Assembly (NCBI GenBank): GCA_934555895.1
Contig: CAKTFH010000008.1
Location: forward strand, 7,968-71,967
Direction: 5' to 3'
Origin: an uncultured Muribaculaceae bacterium
GTDB taxonomy: Bacteria; Bacteroidota; Bacteroidia; Bacteroidales; Muribaculaceae
DNA: 64,000 nt
This document shows, one piece after another, positions 16,097 to 27,200 of this stretch (the first letter of the stretch is position 1; each line of letters starts with the position of its first letter). Made by a program: the position numbers and the translations under genes. The notes beneath the pieces are model-generated. The model had not been told where the DNA came from. It was given only the letters and a program-made list of their open reading frames with translations, and made no database searches.

Positions 16097-17854
16097 ATGA
16101 AAAAGTATTTACTTCTTTCAGCCGCAACGGCCATGATGTGCTCGTTTGGCGGTAATGCACAGGAGATTCCCGTGTTTGAAGGAGCCGGCGGTACAATGGT
16201 ACGTCTGCTTCCCGACGGAGTGAAAGCCAACATTGAGCACAATGAGCACTATTATGGTGATAAGTCCATGATGGTTGCCGGTTCGCCCGAAAAAGGCTAC
16301 AAGGCATTCTTCGCAGCCGATGACGGTGTACATGGTGAGGAACTTTGGGTTACCGACGGTACTCCCGAAGGCACCCATATGGTGAAGGACATCAACGAGG
16401 GCGCTTCTCCCTCGAACATTCTCCGTATCACCCGTTTCAATGACAAGGTCATTTTCTCGGCTACAGACGGTGTTAACGGTGACGAGCCCTGGATTTCTGA
16501 CGGTACTGAAGAGGGTACCTACATGATTTCCGATATCCACATTGTCGACAGCTCTAATCCCCGTGGTTTCTGCCAGATTGACGAGAATCGTTTCATCTTC
16601 TTCGCAATGGATATTGAATCGGAGAACATGAAAGACGGCGGTGAGAAATGGCTCTACATTTCCGACGGTACCGAGGACGGTACTTCGCTTGTAACAGACA
16701 AGGTTGACTGCGATGCTGACGGTCGTGAGCCGCAAATCAGCGACCAGCCTTCTGTAATGCGTGTAGGACGCAAGGTGTTCTTCATCGGCGACCACGCTGA
16801 TAAGACCGGTCCTACTGTAGGCGACGAACTCTGGGTAACCGACGGTACAGAGGAAGGTACTTTCCTTCTGAAGGACATCAACCTCGAGAACAACCCCAAC
16901 GGCGCTGAAGGCTCGACCAACGGTGCCGCCATCGCAGGTCTCGTTAACTTCCACAACGAGAAGCTGTTCTTCAAGGCATGGTCAATCGAGGCGGGTAACG
17001 AGCCTTGGGTATCCGACGGTACTCCCGAAGGCACCCATCTGATAGGTGAGTTCTGCACCCTCAAGCATGACAACGGTAACGGTCGCGACGGCGGTATCTT
17101 CCGTCCGGTTGTTTACAAGAACTTCATCTGCTCTCGTGGTGACGACGGTATGCATGGTGTCGACTTAGGCGTAATCAACATGGATACCTATGAAATGAAG
17201 CTGTACGATCTCTCGACTGCTACTTCCGGCTCAAGCTCGTGGCCTGATCCCGGCTGCTGGTTCGACGATGTATATCTGTTCTGCGCCAATACCGGTACGG
17301 ATGCCAACCTTCAGGATCCTCCCCAGTACGGCGGTGAGCTCATCTGCTTCGACGGCGAAAAGTGCTATCTCCAGTATGACTACAACCCCGGTACAGGTAG
17401 CGCATGGGTTCGTGAGCCCGTTGTAGCCGGTGGCTCTTACTACTACATTCAGTCGGGTGGCCGCAACGGTCATACTTTCGACCTGAACCGTGTAGACGAC
17501 ATCAAGGAGTCTCCCGTACGCGTATCCGCTATACATGAGACTAACGACCAGGCATGGTGCATCCGTAACCTTGGCAACAACAGCATAGTATTCTACTCGA
17601 ACACCAACGGTGCCATCTACTCCTACAGCTACACAAACCCCAAAGCCAACATGAAGCTCAACCCCGACAAGATGGAACCCAGCTATCTTACCCGTGCCGA
17701 GGAGGCTGGCGTGGAAGAAGTTGCTATTGACAAGAGCGAAGCTAACGGTCCTGCCGAGTACTATACTCTTCAGGGTATACGCACTAACGCAAACACTCCC
17801 GGTCTCTACATCCGTCGTCAGGGTGACAAGGCCGCTAAGGTTTTCGTAAAATAA
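16097..17854 (+). CDS. Secreted ELWxxDGT-repeat beta-propeller-like protein
   Basis: A 585-residue protein with a signal peptide (about residues 1-21). Five recognisable repeats carry the ELWxxDGT signature: GEELWVTDGTPEGTH (near 80), GDEPWISDGTEEGTY (near 129), KWLYISDGTEDGTS (near 184), GDELWVTDGTEEGTF (near 242) and GNEPWVSDGTPEGTH (near 301); later repeats are degenerate. Such repeats usually build a propeller, but no enzymatic activity is established for the family. The C-terminus (EYYTLQGIRT, then GLYIRR) is the tail type seen on the neighbouring glycosidases. Its place just before susC suggests a glycan-binding or surface role, which is inferred. Confidence 0.8.
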   Translation: MKKYLLLSAATAMMCSFGGNAQEIPVFEGAGGTMVRLLPDGVKANIEHNEHYYGDKSMMVAGSPEKGYKAFFAADDGVHGEELWVTDGTPEGTHMVKDINEGASPSNILRITRFNDKVIFSATDGVNGDEPWISDGTEEGTYMISDIHIVDSSNPRGFCQIDENRFIFFAMDIESENMKDGGEKWLYISDGTEDGTSLVTDKVDCDADGREPQISDQPSVMRVGRKVFFIGDHADKTGPTVGDELWVTDGTEEGTFLLKDINLENNPNGAEGSTNGAAIAGLVNFHNEKLFFKAWSIEAGNEPWVSDGTPEGTHLIGEFCTLKHDNGNGRDGGIFRPVVYKNFICSRGDDGMHGVDLGVINMDTYEMKLYDLSTATSGSSSWPDPGCWFDDVYLFCANTGTDANLQDPPQYGGELICFDGEKCYLQYDYNPGTGSAWVREPVVAGGSYYYIQSGGRNGHTFDLNRVDDIKESPVRVSAIHETNDQAWCIRNLGNNSIVFYSNTNGAIYSYSYTNPKANMKLNPDKMEPSYLTRAEEAGVEEVAIDKSEANGPAEYYTLQGIRTNANTPGLYIRRQGDKAAKVFVK

Positions 17855-17880
17855 TCACACTCTGAGATTATAAACCTAAC

Positions 17881-17919
17881 GAACAGTAACCGCGCCGGAA
17901 ACGGTGTCGGTTACTGTTC
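17881..17919 (+). terminator. Hairpin between the ELWxxDGT gene and susC
   Basis: A perfect 11-bp stem, GAACAGTAACC (17881-17891) with GGTTACTGTTC (17909-17919). There is no clear T run (CCCCTCC follows), so it may stabilise mRNA or partly reduce read-through into susC. No promoter was recognised before susC, which fits read-through. Confidence 0.5.
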
Positions 17920-18133
17920 CCCTCCTCACCTTCAGCGCAGAGGACCGGGGCAAAGACAAGAGACTTCATGTCTTGCCGATAAGAGTGCCGTCTGTGCTGC
18001 ATGATAACCAATCGGTATCCGTTTTGAACAAGCCTCTTTCTCCGGAATAAACTTGAATCGCATACCCAATCTACCTTATATCGCTGCAACCTGCCATTAT
18101 CGGTTGGGTTGCCTTATCTCCAACCGTGCAAGT

Positions 18134-21100
18134 ATGTTAAAACAAAAACTCTACAGGCTGCTGATATTATGCTTATTGGCAACCGTCAATCTCACCCTCG
18201 CGGCGCAGAACATCTCGGTGACCGGTACCGTCATGGACCCCACTGAGAACGAGCCCGTAATCGGAGCAACCGTGATGCAGAAGGGCTCCAAGGCCAACGG
18301 TGTGGCCACCGATATCGACGGCGTCTACACCATTTCCGTCCCCGCCAACGCTACTCTGGTGATTTCCTGCGTGGGCTACGAGCCGCAGGAAGTAAAAGTG
18401 GACGGCCGTAAAACAATTGACATCGAACTTAAACAGGCGACCGAGCTTCTCGACGAAGTTGTGGTAATCGGTTACGGTGTACAGCGTAAGAGCGACATCA
18501 CCGGTTCTATTTCGTCGGTATCCGGCAAAGATGTGAACGATGTTCCTGTGAGCTCCGCTCTCCAGGCACTTCAGGGTAAGGCCGCCGGCGTTAACATCAT
18601 TCAGAACAGTGGTTCGCCCGGTGGCGCTACCACTATCAAAATCCGTGGTACAGGTACCGTTAACGACGCCGATCCTCTTTATGTAGTCGACGGCTTCATC
18701 GTTGACAATATCGAGTACCTCAACCCCAACGATATCGAAAATATCGAGATCTTCAAGGATGCGGCTTCATCGGCAGTCTACGGTGCTCGTGCTGCCAACG
18801 GTGTCGTCAGCATTACTACCAAGGGCGGTGAGAAAGGCAAGGTGACTGTCACATTCGACGCCTATGCCGGCTTCTCGAACCCCTGGAAAACCATCGAAGT
18901 GATGGACCTTGACGATTATCTGCTTCTTCAGGACTACAAGAACAACAATAAGACCTACTCTGAAGAGGGACACCTCGGAATGAGCAAGGATGCCGACGGC
19001 AACTTCGTGCCTGATGCCAAGAAGCTTGCCGACATCCAGCAGCTTCGCGACTGGGGCTGTGAAAACTGGTGGAAAGCCATCTCGCGCACCGGTGTCAAGC
19101 AGCAGTATGCCGCCAGTGTAAGCGGCGGTTCCGACGCAACCAAGTTCATGGTCAGCGCCAGCTACTTCGATGAAAAAGGTATTGTAAAGGGCTCTGACTA
19201 CCGCCGTTTCAATGCCCGTGCCAACTTGACCCAGAAACTCTCTTCCTGGTTGACCGCTATAGTGAACATGAGCTATGCCAACGACCACCGCAGCATGGTG
19301 CCCGGTGGATCCGGTTCGGTTCTGAAAGACGCTCTGAACGTAGCTCCCACCACCCGTGTAATCAACGAGCGTGGATATTGGGACAGCAATCATCCTATGG
19401 CGCGTATCGACCGCTATCACCGTTACACCGACCGTGACCGTTTCGACGCCAACCTTACTTTAAGCGCCGACTTCCTGAAGTTCTTCAACTATCAGTTCAA
19501 GGCTTCTTACTATATAACACCTGAAACAACCAAGGAGTTCTCGGAGGTTGGTGCACTCGAAGAGGATTTCGGCATGACATCTCTTTCGACCGTATATCAG
19601 AGCCGTCCGAAGACAAATAAATGGGAGATCAACAACCTCTTGACCTTCAATTGGAAAAACAATACCAACAGCATCACGGTACTTGCCGGTCAGACTGCTG
19701 AAGGTTACAAACTCTCCACTCAGGAGTCTACCAAGAAGGGTACTCCCTCGAATGATGAAGACCAGTGGTTCCTTTCATCGGGTTACACCGGTGACCGCAC
19801 TTATGGTGTCGACCGTAAATGGACAGCCGTAGGTTTCATCGGCCGCGTGAACTACAGCTTTATGGACCGTTATCTCCTGCAGGCCAATATCCGTGTCGAC
19901 GGTTCTTCGAAATTCGCCAAAGACAACCGCTGGGGTACCTTCCCCTCTGTATCACTCGGTTGGCGCTTCAACTCAGAATCGTTCCTCCGCGACCAGACCT
20001 GGATGACACTTGGTAAGCTGCGTGTGGGCTGGGGTAAACTCGGTAACAACCGTATCGACGAGCTCGCCCGCTACACCTACCTAACCAATATGAAGAATTA
20101 CCCCTACGGTACAGGTAACCACGTTCTTCAGCCCGGTACCATCGGTCTGACCATCGGTAACGACGATATCAAATGGGAGAAAACCGAAACCTATAACGTA
20201 GGTCTCGATATGGCATTCCTCCAGAACTCGATTTCGTTCAGCGTTGAATACTTCAACAAGAAGACCACAGACATGCTTATCGCCGTGCCTACCGTTTCGT
20301 CGGCCGGCCTTACCAGCAATCCTATGACCAACGCAGGTGCCGTGAAGAACTACGGTATCGAGACCCAGGCTTCTTACCGTAAGTCCTTCGGCAAGTTCTC
20401 GTTCGATGTAGGTTTCAACCTCTCCTGGATCAAGAATGAGGTTACCTCGCTCGGCACCGGCAACGAGCCCATCTGGGGCTCCTATATCAGCGAAAGCTCG
20501 ATTGTCGACTATGTTACCAAAACTGAGGTCGGCCGTCCCATCGGTTCGTTCTACGGTTATGTGACAGACGGTATCTTCCAGACCACTGAAGAAGTAAAGG
20601 CCTCTGCACAGTATGAGGCTGACAAGCTCGACTCATGGCAGAACGCCTATCCCGGCGATGTCCGCTTCAAGGACCTCAACGGCGACGGCAAGATTACAGC
20701 CGAGGACCGTACATATCTCGGCTCACCGCTTCCCGACTTCGTGTTCGGTGTGCCCATCAACCTCCGTTACGACGGCTTCGAACTGAGCGCCTTCTTCCAG
20801 GGCCAGACCGGCAACAAGATCTTCAATGTAATGGATTATTACATGTACAATGCCTCCAACGGTAATGTATGCAAGGAATATGCTTCGCTGCATTGGAGCG
20901 GTCAGCAGACAGAGGAGCGCAAATGGTTCCCGCTTAACACCAACACCAATATCCCCGAGGCACGCAGCAGTGACCCGAACCGCAACTTCCGCGCAAGTGA
21001 CTTCTTCGTTCACGACGGTTCCTACTGCCGCCTCAAGGAGCTGCGTCTGAGCTACTCGTTCAAGCCCGAGCTTATCAAGCGCATCGGTCTGTCGAGCCTG

Positions 21101-21271
21101 ACTCTTTCGGCAACTGCCTACAACCTGTGCACATGGACCAAGTATAACGGTTTCGACCCCGAAGTCGGTAAACTTGACGGTTCCGAAGGCAACAACCTTT
21201 CCATGGGTGTTGACCACGGTAACTATCCGCAGGCACGCTCGTTCACATTCGGTGTAAAATTCGGCATCTAA
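18134..21271 (+). CDS. SusC/RagA-family TonB-dependent outer membrane receptor
   Basis: A 1045-residue outer membrane importer for oligosaccharides. After the signal peptide (about residues 1-25) come a carboxypeptidase-regulatory-like domain (VTGTVMDPTENEPVIGATV), the SusC-type TonB-box region DEVVVIGYGVQRKSDITGS, a plug (LQGKAAGVNI, IKIRGTGT, DAASSAVYGARAANGVV) and a large beta-barrel ending in aromatic and hydrophobic residues (FGVKFGI). The start at 18134 was chosen over an upstream TTG because it places the signal peptide at the N-terminus. susD follows after 32 bp, forming the usual pair. The imported glycan is not readable from sequence; the neighbours suggest acidic arabinosylated plant polysaccharide. 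Confidence 0.95.
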   Translation: MLKQKLYRLLILCLLATVNLTLAAQNISVTGTVMDPTENEPVIGATVMQKGSKANGVATDIDGVYTISVPANATLVISCVGYEPQEVKVDGRKTIDIELKQATELLDEVVVIGYGVQRKSDITGSISSVSGKDVNDVPVSSALQALQGKAAGVNIIQNSGSPGGATTIKIRGTGTVNDADPLYVVDGFIVDNIEYLNPNDIENIEIFKDAASSAVYGARAANGVVSITTKGGEKGKVTVTFDAYAGFSNPWKTIEVMDLDDYLLLQDYKNNNKTYSEEGHLGMSKDADGNFVPDAKKLADIQQLRDWGCENWWKAISRTGVKQQYAASVSGGSDATKFMVSASYFDEKGIVKGSDYRRFNARANLTQKLSSWLTAIVNMSYANDHRSMVPGGSGSVLKDALNVAPTTRVINERGYWDSNHPMARIDRYHRYTDRDRFDANLTLSADFLKFFNYQFKASYYITPETTKEFSEVGALEEDFGMTSLSTVYQSRPKTNKWEINNLLTFNWKNNTNSITVLAGQTAEGYKLSTQESTKKGTPSNDEDQWFLSSGYTGDRTYGVDRKWTAVGFIGRVNYSFMDRYLLQANIRVDGSSKFAKDNRWGTFPSVSLGWRFNSESFLRDQTWMTLGKLRVGWGKLGNNRIDELARYTYLTNMKNYPYGTGNHVLQPGTIGLTIGNDDIKWEKTETYNVGLDMAFLQNSISFSVEYFNKKTTDMLIAVPTVSSAGLTSNPMTNAGAVKNYGIETQASYRKSFGKFSFDVGFNLSWIKNEVTSLGTGNEPIWGSYISESSIVDYVTKTEVGRPIGSFYGYVTDGIFQTTEEVKASAQYEADKLDSWQNAYPGDVRFKDLNGDGKITAEDRTYLGSPLPDFVFGVPINLRYDGFELSAFFQGQTGNKIFNVMDYYMYNASNGNVCKEYASLHWSGQQTEERKWFPLNTNTNIPEARSSDPNRNFRASDFFVHDGSYCRLKELRLSYSFKPELIKRIGLSSLTLSATAYNLCTWTKYNGFDPEVGKLDGSEGNNLSMGVDHGNYPQARSFTFGVKFGI

Positions 21272-21303
21272 TCCTTTAAGATAAGACGATAGAATATAAA
21301 ATT

Positions 21304-23034
21304 ATGAACAGCATATATAAGAAATCTCTTCGCAAGGCGCTCTCCCTGATGGCCGTAGCTGCCATGGGAGTAGGTGCCATGACGCTTACCGGCTGCGATG
21401 ACTTCCTTGATGAGCCGGTACAAGGCAACGTGACTGACAAGAACTATTTCGATACGTACTACAAACTGCAGTCTGCCCTCAACGCCACCTACGATATCCT
21501 TCAGTCTGACGCCATTCAGGATTCAGACTGGCGCTTCGGCGAGGCTACAGCCGATGTGATGCGTTGCACCGACGAGGGACTTTCCTCGCAGATGGGTCAG
21601 CTCATCAACTTCACTTTCAATACTTCGAATACACTTATCCTCAATCGCTGGAATATCTATTATGAGGCAGTGCACCGCGCTAATCAGGTGATCTATAACA
21701 TCGACCGTTGCCGCCTCGCCGATAATACCACCGATACTTACCGTCGCATCCGTTATGTGTATGGTCAGGCCAAATTCCTCCGCGCCTGGTTCTATTTCAA
21801 CCTTGTGAGGACATTCGGCGGTGTGCCTATCCGTCCCGAAGAGGAAGTTGTGTCTCAGACTGTCATTCCGCGCTCTTCGCTTGAGGAATGCTATGCATAT
21901 ATTGAAAAAGACCTCCGTGAGGCAGCCATCATGCTTCCTCCCCGCTTCAATCTGGGCGAGAGTGGTAAAGTGGGTTCCGGCGCAGCCGTGGCTCTTCTGA
22001 TGAAGGTGCTTCTGCAGCAGACCACTCCCGGCGTTCCCTCTGAAAAGTGGGATGAGATTGTAAAACTCGGTGAGTATTTCGTTGACGGCAAGAGCTACAC
22101 TTTCGACGACATCCTGCACTTCAGCAAGAACTACAAAGACATCACTTGGCCTGAACTCCGCAGAAAGCTGTGGTTCAAACCTGTCGAGGCTTTCCAGGAG
22201 ACAGACTACGAGGAGACACTTCAGGAGCCCTGTCTTCCCCTCGCGAATGCATATTCGTATGAGTTCAAGGACCGCAACGGCAACCCCATCCGCTATGATG
22301 AGCAGTGGTACAGCCAGGGTGAATTCTGCAAAGGCTCTATCTTCGAGATTAACTTCCAGGAGAGCGGCGACGGAACATCCGGTGATTCCAATGAGGGTAC
22401 CAACATCTGGACAAGCATGTACAGTGTGGCCGGTAACCGTAGCACCCCCGTGCTCTACGTTACAGATAAACTGCGTCAGGTTATGTTCGAGGGAAAAGAT
22501 CCACGCGACCGCTACATGACCAGTCAGGAGATGACCATGTTCGATGGAGCTTTGGTATGGTTCGGCAATCACTCGCCGTTCAAATACTATACTCCTGTGG
22601 CAGACCTTCCTGTACGTAATGACGATAATGCCAAGAACCGCCGTGTCCTCCGTTTCGTCGAGGTGGCCCTTACCTATGCCGAGGCACTCAATGAAACCGG
22701 CAATCCTCAGAAGGCGCTTGTCACTCTCAACAACTGGGAAAAAGTGCGCAACACCATCAACAACAGCACAACTCTTACAGTTGCCGGTGGTTACGGTTAT
22801 CTGAGAGACAAGATCTGGATGGAGCGTCAGCGTGAGCTCGCATACGAGTGGGAGCGTTTCTATGATATCGTACGTCAGGGCCGTGCTGCCGAGTGCATTC
22901 ATAATTTCGCATCTGAGTATGTGAACAGCGGTCGTGGCCAGTACTTCCGCAAGGGCATCAACGAAATCTTCCCGATTCCTCAGACCGAAATCGATGTATC
23001 GAACGGTGTCGTTACCCAGAACCCCGGTTATTAA
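21304..23034 (+). CDS. SusD/RagB-family surface glycan-binding lipoprotein
   Basis: A 576-residue lipoprotein with lipobox LTGC (Cys31). The N-terminal SusD-like region (DDFLDEPVQGNVTDKNYF, AKFLRAWFYFNLVRTFGGVP) provides the TPR scaffold, and the RagB/SusD C-terminal domain (YAEALNETGN, WMERQRELAYEWERFYDIVRQG) ends with NPGY, typical of the family. It caps the SusC transporter at the cell surface and captures substrate. It lies 32 bp after susC and 23 bp before the next lipoprotein, within one operon. Confidence 0.96.
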   Translation: MNSIYKKSLRKALSLMAVAAMGVGAMTLTGCDDFLDEPVQGNVTDKNYFDTYYKLQSALNATYDILQSDAIQDSDWRFGEATADVMRCTDEGLSSQMGQLINFTFNTSNTLILNRWNIYYEAVHRANQVIYNIDRCRLADNTTDTYRRIRYVYGQAKFLRAWFYFNLVRTFGGVPIRPEEEVVSQTVIPRSSLEECYAYIEKDLREAAIMLPPRFNLGESGKVGSGAAVALLMKVLLQQTTPGVPSEKWDEIVKLGEYFVDGKSYTFDDILHFSKNYKDITWPELRRKLWFKPVEAFQETDYEETLQEPCLPLANAYSYEFKDRNGNPIRYDEQWYSQGEFCKGSIFEINFQESGDGTSGDSNEGTNIWTSMYSVAGNRSTPVLYVTDKLRQVMFEGKDPRDRYMTSQEMTMFDGALVWFGNHSPFKYYTPVADLPVRNDDNAKNRRVLRFVEVALTYAEALNETGNPQKALVTLNNWEKVRNTINNSTTLTVAGGYGYLRDKIWMERQRELAYEWERFYDIVRQGRAAECIHNFASEYVNSGRGQYFRKGINEIFPIPQTEIDVSNGVVTQNPGY

Positions 23035-23057
23035 TCTACGTTTAATGAGCAAGTAAA

Positions 23058-24074
23058 ATGAAACTTACAAAATATTCCCTTATGCTTCTGCTTGGCGGAG
23101 CCGCTTTGCTGAGCTCCTGCAGCGATGATGATGACGATACGGCTCCTCAGCCCACCGCCGCCATCTCGGTTGAGAAGCTTAACTATGAGATCAACGAATC
23201 GATGCTGCTCCTGTTTACGGGCAATGCCGAGAATGTGGTGGTCTACACAGGTGATAAAGACCATGATTACGAGAAGCGTACGGAAAGCAACTACGGGCTT
23301 GTGGTAAACAAAGGCCGTTTCACCTACGCCTATTCGAAGCCCGGTATCTATCATGTGGTATGTGTGGCTACCAACCATCGCAATGCCGGCCAGTCCATAG
23401 CCCGTGACACAACATCGGTATGGGTTACCGTAGTCGATGATGTTGTCAAGATTGACAAGATCTCCGATCCGTCGGTCCTTTACGATGAGGTATATGCCAA
23501 GGAACTTGACGCAACAAACTGGTTGCTCGAGATTCCGCGTAAGGTCCGTTACAACGGTAAGGATGTTCCGGTGAACCTGAAAAGGCAGAAACTCAACTTC
23601 GCAACTCAGTCGAGCTCGACAGTGATTACACTCCGTCCCCTTGCTGACGAGGATGCCGATTTTGTGGAATATTCCACAAAGGGTCAGTATGATCTGAATA
23701 AGGCCATGCTCATCCGTTCTACAGCTCCTTCAGGCAACTCGCGCGACTATCACCTGTACACACTCAATTATGGTGAATTCAAGACATTCAAGGTTGGTAA
23801 AGTTACAGGCAAAATAGAGCGCACGGAGTATGACTATTCATATTTATGGATTGACATGGAGGTTGACGCCGGAACCGACCTGACAGCGGTTGCTCCTGTG
23901 TGGACTCTCAACGACCCCGCAAACGAAACTGTTTACGTGGGTGACAAGGAGGTTCAATCGGGCGATACATTCGATTTCACCAATCCTGTGACATTCCGCT
24001 TTGTAGTAAAGAGCGCAGAGAATCCCAACATTACCTGTGAATCTACTTGCGTGGTTACCATCAAGACAAAGTAA
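23058..24074 (+). CDS. Surface lipoprotein of unknown function in SusE position (PKD-like N-terminus)
   Basis: A 338-residue lipoprotein with lipobox LSSC (Cys21) followed by an acidic run (SDDDDD), a pattern linked to export to the cell surface in Bacteroidetes. Residues about 35-125 resemble a PKD/Ig-like sandwich (VVVYTGDKDHDY, then KPGIYHVVCVATN). The rest is predicted beta-rich and not recognised; a second sandwich may start near residue 255. By position after SusC/SusD it probably helps bind the same glycan. A strong hairpin follows, so it is the last gene of this transcript. Confidence 0.75.
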   Translation: MKLTKYSLMLLLGGAALLSSCSDDDDDTAPQPTAAISVEKLNYEINESMLLLFTGNAENVVVYTGDKDHDYEKRTESNYGLVVNKGRFTYAYSKPGIYHVVCVATNHRNAGQSIARDTTSVWVTVVDDVVKIDKISDPSVLYDEVYAKELDATNWLLEIPRKVRYNGKDVPVNLKRQKLNFATQSSSTVITLRPLADEDADFVEYSTKGQYDLNKAMLIRSTAPSGNSRDYHLYTLNYGEFKTFKVGKVTGKIERTEYDYSYLWIDMEVDAGTDLTAVAPVWTLNDPANETVYVGDKEVQSGDTFDFTNPVTFRFVVKSAENPNITCESTCVVTIKTK

Positions 24075-24093
24075 AGAAATAATATCCTAAGAG

Positions 24094-24126
24094 AATGCCC
24101 CCGGGACACAAGTGACCGGGGGCATT
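24094..24126 (+). terminator. Intrinsic terminator closing the SusC/SusD operon
   Basis: A GC-rich 11-bp stem, AATGCCCCCGG (24094-24104) with CCGGGGGCATT (24116-24126). The T run is weak (ATATTC), but the stem is very stable. Confidence 0.65.
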
Positions 24127-24236
24127 ATATTCAAAATGAGGTGATAGAAACTGATGACCATTGTGTAAGATATCATTCGGAATATCCATCAATCTCAGAT
24201 ACTCTCCCTAACAAATCAAGAACATATCTTCTGTCC

Positions 24237-27200
24237 ATGAAACAAATTTTACCAAAAGCATTGTCCGTGACAATACTCTCGATGTTCATAGCTTCGGGAA
24301 CGGCTGTTTTCGGAAATGTAAAAATGGCGACCTTAGGCATAACAGGTTCTGCCGTGAACGAGCCCTCGGGCGTCGTAGAATTTCAGGCTAAGAAAAACAC
24401 CGACGGCTCAACACGTGAGCGCGAGGTTTACCTTGCCGATCCGACCGTTTTTACTGAAAATGGCAAATTCTATATGTCGGGCACAAAAGATACACCCCGC
24501 ATGGGCTTCACCATGCTCGAGAGTTCCGACCTCCGTCATTGGGATTATGCGCGTCCCGATTCCATGATTCTGAATCAGGGCCAGAGTGTATTTGGAACAA
24601 AATGGTTCTGGGCACCGCAGTTTTTCAAGGATGGCGACACGTATATCTGCGCTTATTGTGCCAACGAAAAGTGCGCCGTAGCTTACAGCGACAATATTCT
24701 CGGCCCGTACACCAACGATTATATCGGCCCGGTCGACGGTCGTGTAGGCACGCTTGACCCGTTTATCTTCCGTGATGACGACGGCAAGACATATTTTTAT
24801 CATGTCCGGTTCGATGGTGGAAACCACATATATGTTGCCGAATTCGATACCAAGACAGGTCATCTTACCACGGAACCCAAACTCTGCTTCACTCATACCG
24901 AACCCTGGGAAAAGGAAAACGACATCATCATCATGGAGGGTGCGTCAGTGGTCAAGCTTGACGGGTATTACTATCTGTTCTACTCATGCAACAGCTATGC
25001 CAAGCCCAATTATGCTGTGGGTTACGCTTCCGCTCCCTCACCTCTGGGGCCTTGGAAAAAATGCAAGGCCAACCCTATCATCAATACTGCGCTGATGGGT
25101 GAGAATGGCGTAGGTCATGGCGAGTTGTTTTTTGACAATGACGGCAATCTGCGATATGCTTATCATGCACATCGCAGCGATACTCAGGCGTTACCCCGTA
25201 AAATCCGCATCGTCACCCTGAATATCGACAAGAGCAATGGTCAGCCGTATGAGATTTCGGCTGACCCGTCCACGATACTTATTCCCACCTTCACACCTGA
25301 TGATGGCATATTCACCGGTTATGTGAATCTGCAGCCGGGTGAATATAATTTCACCGGTCTGAACAGTAAAGGTGAACCGACAACGCTGGGCACTGACGGA
25401 GAAGGAAACATTGTCGAGAACGGACAGCCTCTGACTGTTACCGAAGCCGGTATGGTGCGCATGGAGGTGAATATCAAAACAGGAGAGATCAAGACAATCC
25501 CCGTGGAAAGCATAGATGTGCTCGGCGCGGCTGTATCCGCTCCCACAAAGCTCGAATACGCAGGTGACGGAATATGGAGCTCGACTGTGACCATCGGGAA
25601 GGAAGCGGTTCCGGGCCAATATCTCAAAAATCAGATTTATTTCGCAATGAACGGCGATAATTCCTATCGTTTTCGCCGTCTGGGTGGCACCAACCGCCTT
25701 GTGTCGGGTGCCGACGGCATCTCTTCCGGCGAAAATATCCGTATCAACAGCGGAACGTATACAATTACCGTCGATTTGAACAAGGGTGTGTTTGATATCT
25801 CGGCACCTGTCGATAATAACAAAATCTGTGTTTTCGGTTCCTCCATTGCAAATGGTAAGGGAGCAGAAAATTACGAAGGTTATGCGTCGCTTTACGGGAA
25901 ACATCTTGCTTCACGTTTTGCCAATGGCCTTAGCTCGAATCCGTTCTTCATGTCAAGCGTCTCGGCAGATGTAGGCGCCATATCATATCATATAGCAAGA
26001 TACGACGACCTTTCCCGCGATTTCGGCCGATTCGCAATTTTGGGCTTCTCGACAGGTGAAGAGCGTGTACAGGGTGCAGCTGTCCCGTCGGAAATCATTT
26101 CGAGATATCACTCGACTCTGTTAAAGCTCGTTGACCGGGCCCGTGCCGACGGAATAATACCGGTTGTGGTAAATATGACGCCTCACAATAAATTTGTATC
26201 AAACGAATATAACGCAGTCCTGGCCGAAAATCTCGCTCTGCATGAACTCGATTGCCCGACAATCAATGCAATGGGTGCGGTAAGCGATGGCTCGGGTAAG
26301 TTTGCTGAAGGTTATAACAGCGCTGTATCGACTCCCAATGATGCAGGACACAATGAGATAATGAGAGCCATCGTGCCTTCTCTGTTTGATGCCTTGGCAG
26401 CCGGTAAACCTCAGCCTACGCGCGACCTTACTAAGAAAATCGAACTTTCCGGAGATGCGTTGCTGAAGTTTGAGCCCGAAGACGGACTGCATAGCTTTAC
26501 CATAGCGGTAAGGTATAATACAAAGAACGCAGGTACCATATTGAGCTTCACCGACGCAGTGGCACCCAATGCCGGAACTGTGGCATTTGATGCGGACGGC
26601 ACTGTGGTTTATACTTCACCTTCGGGAAATAAAGTCAGCAATAAGCCAAGCACAAACCCCATCAGCGGATCCGACCGGATATTGTTTGTATATCATAACT
26701 ATGCGGCCGGGAAAACCACTGTTTACTTGGATAACAAGTCAATCGGTTCGATTGATGAGAAACTGGAGGCTACTTCATTCACCATCGGTGATTCTGAAGG
26801 TGAAGAAGGCAGCATTCGGAACATCAGTGAGGTTGCAATGTGGCGCGCTGCATTTGTAGATAAAGAGCGTATCATGCATGTGGGTTATAAGACGCGACTG
26901 CTAAAGTCGAGTCTTGAAATCTACACTGCACCGAGTGTGGACGATGCCGAAGCTACGGCGGTCGATGGTGCAACTGTTGCCGCTTTCCTACCGAATCTGG
27001 CTCAAAGCATGAACCGCATGTTGTATGTAGTGCCCGACCGCTCCGGGATAGGCAATGTATCGGCCGGCAATTCTGCAGGCTTTATAATGGTGAATGGCAG
27101 TGAGGTCTCCACATGCGGTAAAGATGCTGTCAATGTTGAAGCTTACACCGCGTCGGGCGCTCTCGCCGCTTCAGGCAAAGATTTCTTGACACTGCCTTCA

